In this document: piece after piece, positions 56,529 through 64,000 of the stretch
Layout: each line of letters begins with the position of its first letter
Numbering within the stretch: the stretch's first letter is position 1
Origin: Papilionanthe hookeriana x Papilionanthe teres
Taxonomy: Eukaryota > Streptophyta > Magnoliopsida > Asparagales > Orchidaceae
Direction of reading: 5' to 3'
Assembly: GCA_022702705.1 (NCBI GenBank)
Contig: CM040421.1
Coordinates: 3,596,001 to 3,660,000, forward strand
DNA: 64,000 nt
Made by a program: the position numbers and the translations under genes
Notes under the pieces: generated by a model
Told to the model about the DNA's origin: nothing
Seen by the model: only the letters and a program-made list of their open reading frames with translations
Databases searched by the model: none

Positions 56529-58275
56529 TGATCCACTTAAAAAGTACCTATTTTTATGTCTTATTTATGATTCAATTTTTAAGGATATTATGCTTTAATG
56601 AAAGGTATTTTTATGTTTTTGGATATGGGTGATGAAAAAAAGAGTTCAAGAAGGAAAAATGAGGAAAAATGAGCAAAATAGAGCTAAAAAACAAAATTGC
56701 CAAAATTATAGGTCTGGCGCCTAGGCGCCAGTTCGATACTGAAGCAGTTAAGATTTTTGACAACTTTGGGCAGTTATTTTGACGGAGTTAAGCGGTTATC
56801 AGACCTTCTAGAAGACTGGAAGTTACTCCTGATACATAGGACATGTGACACAATGCATCTGGACATAGGAAAACAGTTTTAATCGCGAAGAGGTGCGAAG
56901 ATCTGGTCACGGAGTCCGACGCCTAGGTGCCAGATCCCGACACCTAAGCGCTACAGTTACAATCTAGAAGATTCATTGAATTTCGATGAATTTTGAAGAG
57001 GTGCCTTAAGCAACCCCTGGTCATTTTTGAAGCTCTATAAATAAGAGACATTTCTACAGAAAATAAAGCTCTCCTGCGCCCGTAAATAGTTCTAGAGAGC
57101 CACCAAATACTCTTCTTAAATATTTAGTGAGTTTATTTTAGTTTATTTTAGTTACTTTGTGTTACTAGTCAATTCCTTGAGTAGTAAGTGAGAGTTTGTA
57201 AGAGTTGGTGCTGTTGAAGTCTTGTACTTTGCATTGGAGTCAGTAGGAGTCAAAGGATCACTTAAAAGAACATTTCAAATAAATAATTGTAACTTGGTTC
57301 AAAGTTTTATAAATATTTTTTGTTGTGTGAATTCAATGTGTTCTGAGTAGTTACTTTTCTTTCTCCTTTCAACCATGAAAAGATAATAAAGATAATTTGA
57401 TTTTGTTAGAGAACTTAAACTTAATTTTAAAAATTTATGATGATATTCATACCTGATCTTAATTTACTTTTTAAACTGGCCATTTGAATTGTTAAAATCT
57501 GTTGAAGAATTCTGAGACCTATCCAGAGATGAGTTCTTAACTAGTTGATATCACATGAATCCTTGGGTAATCGAAGGCCATGTGCGGGTTATTCAATGTG
57601 AAGTGTAAATAAATAGGAAAATATTATTTATTGGGCATAGAAATAATTAGTTTTTAGAGTGACAGACTAAATTCTATTAATTTAGTTTATAGAAAGGGAA
57701 CGAGTCACCAGTAGGGTCGACCATAGCCACCCATGGACATCTAGAAGTGTGAGTCTAAATTAACCCATTCTACATTTAATACATCTTGAACCAATCTATA
57801 GATTAGCCAATGTTCTTTATACTATCGAGAGAAAGTAAAGAATATGAATGCTTCTATTTGGCGCAATACCATAATTTTAAGTTCTTAATGAATGATAGTT
57901 TTTCTGAAAAATCTTGGATTAGTTGAAAAGGAGAAAGTTGTTTTATTTATACTTTCATCAACCTTTACTTTATTGCTACTTTACTTACATCTAGTAGAAA
58001 TTTCATAAAACTTAAAATCTGATTTTTGAAAAGAAATAAAAATTATAATTACTTTTAATTTGAAAATCTATTAATTTCTAAAATTAATCTTCCCTGTGGG
58101 ATCGATAACCAGGACTACAATAGAGCCCCGTATTACTGGGTACGATACGTATACTTGTGTAGTACCTCTGGTGTGCAAAATATTTTCTAAAATTATATAT
58201 TTATTTTTGCATACTACCCTTTGAAATATAAATTAAAGGATAAATTGGAGGCATAGTTACGGGTCGAGGTCATCA
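56529..58275 (+). repeat. Family-A 3' LTR (1747 bp)
   Basis: TGATCCACTT...GTCATCA, colinear with 45119-46880. It differs by scattered substitutions and indels: one palindromic unit is missing near 56715-56735, and 56929-56965 keeps a decayed pair of palindromes that the 5' LTR has reduced to one. Visible divergence is of the order of 5%. Confidence 0.92.
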
Positions 58276-58280
58276 ATAGA

Positions 58281-61139
58281 CATACTATTTGACGGTGGGC
58301 TCAATTATGTAAACTATATAATTTATGACAGTTGTTTGGCTTTTGAACCATTTATGTGGACCGACAGACTTTCCTACTTAATATTGAAGATTAAGCAAGG
58401 TTTATTTTACTTGAGTTCTAAAGTTTCCTATATGGGCAAGACTCTATTGTTAATTACATCTCAAATGACTGAGATAACTTAAGAAAACTCTTGATTTAGA
58501 TCAGAGGTACTTGTCTTCATGAATCCAAAGTTTAAGGTCTCAAGGTCGGAGACAAAAAATCAAATAAGAAATATCAAATAGGAACAATTTTTTTCATAAT
58601 CCAACGGAAGAAAGGTAGGGGATGTCATATATCTGGAGTAAGCCTCGGAGATATTTCAGACTATCCTGTTGTTTGGCTTCAATTCCAAAGAGAATATTTT
58701 TAAAAATTTTCATCCTGTCAATTTTATTATTCAGGGGTTACACTTGCATGATCCTGATCATACAAATAACCCAGGAAGATAAAATGATTTATGTCGTGCT
58801 GAACAATAACCTCATAAGAGTTAGAGCTTATGTTGCACAACATGATCATGCAAAAGCCTAAAGATCAACTAATGATTTACGTTGTGCTATAAGAATCACC
58901 TCGAAATTCTATGGATTGTTATTTAAACTAAGAAGATATTTGTTGACGAAGATCCCATTTACTCTCTCAGAAAAGCTCTTCTGTATGTTCTCACCATGTT
59001 GCCTACTCCAAGCTCCTCATTGCGACAGTTCCAAGTTTAAGGTTTTATGGTTTTGCAGTTTATGTGTCAATGTTTTTGGTTTTGGCTGTTGTCGTTCAAG
59101 AATTTTGAGGGAATTTTAATTTAAGTTAAGCAACACCAGTAAAGATTCTATAGTTCCATCATCTTAGCATCAATATTTTTCTTTTGAGTTTACTTAGTCT
59201 AAACAAGTTGTTAAGCTCGTTTAGACTGAAGAATCATCGTTACAATCGTAGGTTATCTCATCCGAGAAATCCTCGTAAACCAAAAGGAGTGAATTAAGTT
59301 CGTTCAAGAGGTTTAAAATTATATTAGTATTTTTGAAAATATATCTTTTGTTGTTTTTGTTTTGCAAGTAAGACAGGTAAAACATGCGTGGTAAAGTAAC
59401 ATTAAAGAAAAGTAATAAAATTATAGTAAATAAACCATAAATGTGTATCAGGGCCTTTGCTATCATTGCATGGTTAGTATCATAAAGCATAATATAGTTG
59501 CAGGGAATTTAAGTACATTGTGAAAAAAAGAATAGGAAAATCCAATGCAAAGAAGTCAAAAAAGCAAGTCGTAAAAAAACACTCGCAAGCAAAACCAAAA
59601 CTCGTAATCACATATGAAAGACCATAACTATGTATAAGAATTTGGTGAAGGTGGGGGCTCAGAGCTGGACTGTGTACTTTCCAACCTTGAATAAGAGCTA
59701 CCAAGCCAATAATCTATGTTAGGCAATTTCTAACCTCGATCTAAGTAATTAACCGTAGACCTTTATAAGCTTTCATTTTTAATTTTCATGCATGTAGAAT
59801 TTACTTTAACAAGCAAAGGTAGTTATGTCATAAAGAAGTTGTTAAAGTATTTTATAAGGTAGTATAGTACACAAGTTAATAACTTTAATCAAGCTAGAAC
59901 TACTGGCAACCTAAGAGTGTCAAGGGTAACAATCTTTCCAAGATTCAGTGAATAGTATCATCGGTCCTTATCCTCTCCGCCATTGAATGTCCTTGAGGTA
60001 GGAGATATTTTTTAAATACTACTTCGTGTCCCTTGTTTAGCACACATCATCACCTAGACCTCAGACTTACCCAGTCCGATGATCCATATGTGGCAAAAAA
60101 AAAAAAAATCCCATTTACTCAAAAAGACTTGAATACTTTATCCAAAAAAAATTATTCTCATTTGCTCACAAAGTTTGAATACTTTATCCAAGACTCAAAC
60201 CCTTGACTGTTGGGTCATTAATGTAGGATAAGTAGTTTAGGGTATTTTTATTGATTTGTGTGAATTAAAGGGTCCCGGGGCATACCTTGATTGGCCCTTA
60301 TTTATTTATTTGAGGAGTATTTTCTTCATAAATACACAAAAGGTCTGCATGTCCTTCAAAATATCCAAAAGATTACAAAAGCGATCGGGGCATAACCCTA
60401 AATAACTGTTAAAACATTTTGAATTATTTTGAGTTCATTTTATCTTATTTTACCCTTAAATTTACCATCCCTTAGTTAAATTACAATGTAGTGGTGATAT
60501 TTTAACCTGTGCTCAATGAATACAATATTTTAATTATCCCATGAGCAGGGTAACTAGACATCCACCTAACGTTTTATTTAGGAATTATGAAGGTGGACAC
60601 CCTTAATGGAAAATCAAATAATCAAGGAATCTATGTACTTTAAATTGGGGTCAGGCTCGTTGTGCTTTGAGGGTATTCACAGTTGGTTATGTTTCCTTTT
60701 TTAAATCACATTAAGTAAATTTTAGATTAAGCCCAGTTCACCACCAAGCCCTTAAGTTCTTATGGATGAATTCATACTTTTGAAAGTGTTGAATTAAATG
60801 AATCTAATTTTTGTTAAATGATTGAACTTATCGTGTAATTACTGATTAAGGACCTCACATTAGTGATTTATTATCTTCCTGACATTAGGATTATTCAATT
60901 ATATTAACTTCTAAATCATAATAGTTTAGGAAATTGCAACTTTACCCCTTTTTATAGAAAAATGATAATTTGGTTATGCTTCAATCATCTAAGAGAGTTA
61001 ATTAATATCAACAATACCCATCTACCCTCTGTTTTAGCCTAAATTTTAATTAGAGCTCCAAATTCCATAATTAACATTTTGCCCCTAAGGCATTCCACTT
61101 CATAATTCTTTAAATTTAACTCAAATGACTTTGAAATCT
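58281..61139. other. AT-rich, no gene recognised
   Basis: The frames 58622-58861, 58916-59119, 59221-59490 and 59480-59704 lack domains. An A14 run at about 60096-60110 is followed by a two-unit repeat of ACTTGAATACTTTATCCAA (60128-60205). It could be a SINE or LINE tail, but I see no Pol III boxes or RT. Confidence 0.5.
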
Positions 61140-62150
61140 TGTTGTTACCCCACTCATGGGTCCATTAAATCATCATATGAGAAATTACATTTTTCCGATT
61201 TTTATTTAATTTTTTATAAACATTTTAACTCAAAAATGGAGAATTCCAATGTTTATTAATTTAGTTGACCAAAACACATCTTCTGTACTTAAGAATATTA
61301 TTGGAGGTTCACCTAAGTCAGAGGACCTCTAGGAATAATTTTTATGAATTTTGAAATTATATTTCAATTTTTGTAATTTTTAATTGGTTTTAATGGGTAA
61401 TAAAATAGAAAATACATTCTTATTTCAAAAAATTTTTTTTTTAATATGTCTCTCTGACCTCAAAGAAGTCAGGGAAATTCACTATGTATTTTTGTGATTT
61501 TAATTTTATTTTTTATAATTATTTTATTTAAAAATAAAGAAAAATGCATTTAAATACTATAAAGACATTTTGCACCTTTAAATATTTATAAAAAGGATTT
61601 TAAAGCTGTTTTCTATGATTATGGGATTATTTGTGATATTTTAAAATATACTTAAATTTTTATGATTTTTAATTTTTTTAATTATTTTAAATTGAAAAAT
61701 AGCAAAAAATGAACTTTTTATTTTAACTACAATTTTAATTTTTTAGTTTCCTCTGGCCTCAAGGAGCACTCCAACAACTTTTAATAACTTTTTTTCTTTT
61801 ATTGTAATTTATATAATTATTTTAAGCGAGAAAGCATTATTTATTCATAAAATTCATTTTTTGTATCATAAGTAATTTTTATGGTCTTCAAATTTTTAAA
61901 GGCACTTCCTTAGATGATTATATTCAACTTGGCTCATTTTGGTGATTTTATGAATTACTTTGTATTTTTGTAATTTTTAATAATTTTTATTGATTTTTAA
62001 ATAAAAAATACATTTTATTATTTTTTAAATCTTAGTTTTATTTTTCCTAAGGTTCTCTAACTGCAGTAAACCTGCCTAAAGCAATTTTGTATTTTTCTGA
62101 TTTATATTTTGATTATTATAATTTTTAAATTAAAACAAGGGTCCTTAATG
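61140..62150. repeat. Degenerate array with ~150-bp period
   Basis: A short GC-richer block (CTAAGTCAGAGGACCTCTAGG, CTGACCTCAAAGAAGTCAGG, CTGGCCTCAAGGAGC, TCCTAAGGTTCTCTAAC) recurs at about 61312, 61453, 61751, 61902 and 62047. Each is followed by an AT-rich stretch of the type TTTTTGTAATTTTTAATTG. A decayed unit fits the gap at about 61600. Such sequence is known from long LTRs of chromoviruses (Tekay/Del type), but I found no LTR ends here. Confidence 0.5.
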
Positions 62151-63530
62151 TTGGAAAATTAAGCCTTTTAACCTTAAGAGTGTTCTTTGACATTGGCAAA
62201 TTAGAGAACACTCCTAAGCACATTGAGATCAAGCCCTCCAAATTTCAAATTATGATGATTAATATTTAATTAATCAAAATTTATACAATTTTTTATGTAT
62301 TTAATTAATTAATAATTAAATATAAGACATATTTCTAATTTTATACCACATTATTCTCCTTTTTTCATTGAGCACAGAGGTATTTTATTTTATTTTTTAT
62401 GATTTTTTTACACTAAGATATTCTTTTTTAGAGTTTATAAATTAATTTAAATAAAAAATACCCTAATTTTCTGCTTATCTACGTCAACCTCAGCATCTCT
62501 GAATGCACACACGACGACATCTGATTGGTTGCGCTTTACACATTAGATTTGTCGTGTGGACCACAGCCTCTGATCCATCTCTTCGTCTGGCGCGATCTAG
62601 ACTGTCCACTCGATACATGTGGAAATGGACGACAGCCGTTCATCGTTCCTACTCGTCTTAACCCGAGAATCGTTCATTTTCTAAACCTAATCTCTCATTC
62701 GATTCTCAACCAAATCACATGAAGTTTGTTCATACACCTTCATCTAGGTGAGATGAACCTATCTATACGGTTAAACACGTATGAAATACAATCTCTCTTC
62801 ATGAAGTTCCAAACTGAAGCAAAAATTAGGGATTATTATCCATACCTTTGTCTGAGAGGTGTGGCCTCAATCAGATGATTGCACAAGATTCGTTCGAGTC
62901 CCACGAACATCCTTTAAGTGTTGGATTTCTTTGAGATGGGGTCTGTGTATGACTTCGATTAAGAGGTGGCTCGACCTTGGTGAAAGTCTAGGCTAGAGGG
63001 CTCGGGAAGGCTGGATTTTCATGGGGGAGTTCTTCGTAGGTGATCCACAAATAATTATGCTTACGATATATATATATATATATACTCATAGGAATAGGTC
63101 TCGATAATTGTCATATAACTAACTTTACACAACTATGAAATTTCATCTGTTTTTTTGTTTCATAATGAGGGTTGATGATATTACACCTTCAAGCATCGAA
63201 CATCCTCAAAAAATACAAAACTTCAAGTGGACAAAAATTCTATAGGAAATTTCTTCTTAACGGAAATGATGAATCACCTCATCATGTACTTGCATTTTAA
63301 TTTCAAATACTATGGTAAAGAGATTTATTTTCACACATAGCATCCATAAAATGTGAAGAATGATAGCACAGATTAAAACATAACTCCTTCGAAATGTGCA
63401 TTGATAGCCCTTACGTTTACTTTGAGAAATTCTTTAATGAGAGCCTTAAAGAGTACTTTTCAATGATCATCAAGAATAGCATGTAGACATCATCTTCACT
63501 ATCTTTATAAGAAGTTTGTCAACAAAATCT
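62151..63530. other. Mostly non-coding; GC-richer block at 62470-62720
   Basis: 62470-62720 is richer in GC (ATCTGATTGGTTGCG, GATCTAGACTGTCCACTCG) and resembles the promoter part of a long LTR adjoining the AT-rich array, or a host promoter. No coding domain was recognised; (AT)n runs are at 63069-63083. Confidence 0.4.
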
Positions 63531-63539
63531 TAGACATAC

Positions 63540-63862
63540 CCATAGAATCAATTCTGGTTTGTACTCGAGCCTCCACTTGAAACCTTCCACAAGCATTTTA
63601 CGAGCCTTATCAGAATTCCAGTTTCTTGCTCTGAGAAATCTTGACCGAAATCTGGTAGGTTATCTGATAATAGAGCTATAGCTTCCTATTGTTGATCCGG
63701 AAAGGAAGAAGAACTTTCGAGACCATAATCACTGAAAGTGCCACCAGCGCCATTGAGGTCTGCGAATCCACCGAAAGGAGTCGCCAGAAAAAATCTCGAA
63801 GAATCACCAGAAGCATCAAGCATTGTCTTAGCGCTTTCGCCATCCATAGCCTTCGAACCCAT
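63540..63862 (-). pseudogene. Probable Sec14/CRAL-TRIO exon, possibly degenerate
   Basis: On -, about 63640-63540 encodes FLRARNWNSDKARKML and KWRLEYKPELILW, the CRAL-TRIO N-terminal signature of Sec14-type phosphatidylinositol-transfer proteins, ending at a GT donor (GGGTATGT at 63541-63534, intron from 63539). Upstream, ATG 63862 opens a 58-codon frame (MGSKAMDG ... FPDQQ) that stops at 63686. That frame is in a different phase from the CRAL-TRIO block, so joining them needs a frameshift or an unseen intron. No further lipid-binding exons were recognised to the left down to 62700. It may be a gene fragment or an old pseudogene. Confidence 0.5.
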
Positions 63863-64000
63863 CTTCTCAGTCCAACTTGCTCATGGATGGACAATGGAAG
63901 GGATATATATATATATATATATTAATACTCCTTTTTAATGATTTTATAATGTGGATACTATGCAAGTATACTCATCGTTTAATCAAGTATTATAAGACTT

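Larger units (their letters stand above)
45114..58280 (+). mobile_element. Complete-structure Athila-like LTR retrotransposon, family A
   Basis: The element occupies 45119-58275 (13157 bp) between perfect 5-bp duplications ATAGA (45114-45118, 58276-58280). Order: 5' LTR, tRNA-Asp-type primer site, gag, protease, RT, RNase H, integrase, a 4.2-kb extra region with further ORF remnants, polypurine tract, 3' LTR. The DLGAS protease, the primer site and the long extra region point to the Athila lineage of Ty3/gypsy. The LTRs differ by several percent and by indels, and coding regions have stops and frameshifts, so insertion is old and the copy cannot encode its own movement. Confidence 0.92.

Noticed and set aside
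60090..60210. SINE suggested by the A14 run
   Set aside because: No Pol III A/B boxes upstream and no flanking target duplication.
62860..62930. tRNA-like B box (GTTCGAGTCCC)
   Set aside because: The T-arm does not pair properly and no acceptor stem or anticodon arm could be drawn around it.
63394..63499. 34-codon open plus-strand stretch (CIDSPYVYFEKFF ...)
   Set aside because: It looks protein-like but is too short, has no recognised family, and lies opposite a region with minus-strand gene signals.

Overview
The window is nuclear DNA from a flowering plant, most likely a eudicot. It is AT-rich, has spliced genes with GT-AG introns, and is dominated by nested and decayed transposable elements. 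Plant-specific marks include a class III peroxidase, an Athila-type Ty3/gypsy element primed by tRNA-Asp, an RTE-type LINE, CACTA (En/Spm) transposase remains, and a promoter with a telo-box and a site II-like motif. No CRISPR array, tRNA or rRNA gene was seen.

Layout. 1-13930 holds no supportable host gene. It contains a small MITE with 11-bp target duplications (4449-4674) and two diverged direct copies of a 2.65-kb repeat (6121-8770 and 11224-13930). A 32-bp minisatellite ends exactly where the second copy begins. 13931-18757 is a truncated Athila-like element, here called family B: a 5' LTR, a tRNA-Asp-type primer site, decayed gag and protease, and the beginning of RT. It is joined to an opposite-strand gypsy gag-protease remnant, family D, up to about 20945. 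The junction itself lies in a 452-bp tandem duplication whose copies are about 99% identical.

22710-36710 is the genic core. A four-exon class III peroxidase of the PRX11 type lies on +, and its first intron is inflated by repeats. It converges with a four-exon NHP2 gene (H/ACA snoRNP core protein) on -. NHP2 intron 2 is about 8.55 kb and contains an RTE LINE split into a 3' RT half and a 5' endonuclease half by about 3.2 kb of foreign DNA. That foreign DNA includes a CT-rich, 5'-UTR-like segment followed by a splice donor. The NHP2 promoter may be shared with a divergent leader at 36895-37061.

38105-45113 is old repeat DNA: a TNP2-like CACTA transposase remnant, then a gypsy gag remnant (family C). 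Family C is split by a 1676-bp solo LTR of family B with a perfect 5-bp target duplication (ATATT). It also carries an unusual shuffled inverted duplication.

45119-58275 is a structurally complete 13.2-kb Athila-like element (family A) with target duplication ATAGA, two LTRs, a primer site, a polypurine tract, gag-pol broken by stops and frameshifts, and an extra 4.2-kb region between integrase and the 3' LTR. A GGCGCCTAGGCGCC-type palindrome recurs throughout it. 58281-64000 is mostly AT-rich, with a roughly 150-bp degenerate array at 61140-62150 and a probable Sec14/CRAL-TRIO exon on - near the right edge.

The two host genes have unrelated roles: a secreted peroxidase acting in the cell wall, and nucleolar RNA modification. 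Everything else seen is mobile DNA or its decay. All identities come from reading translations by eye; no database search was run.
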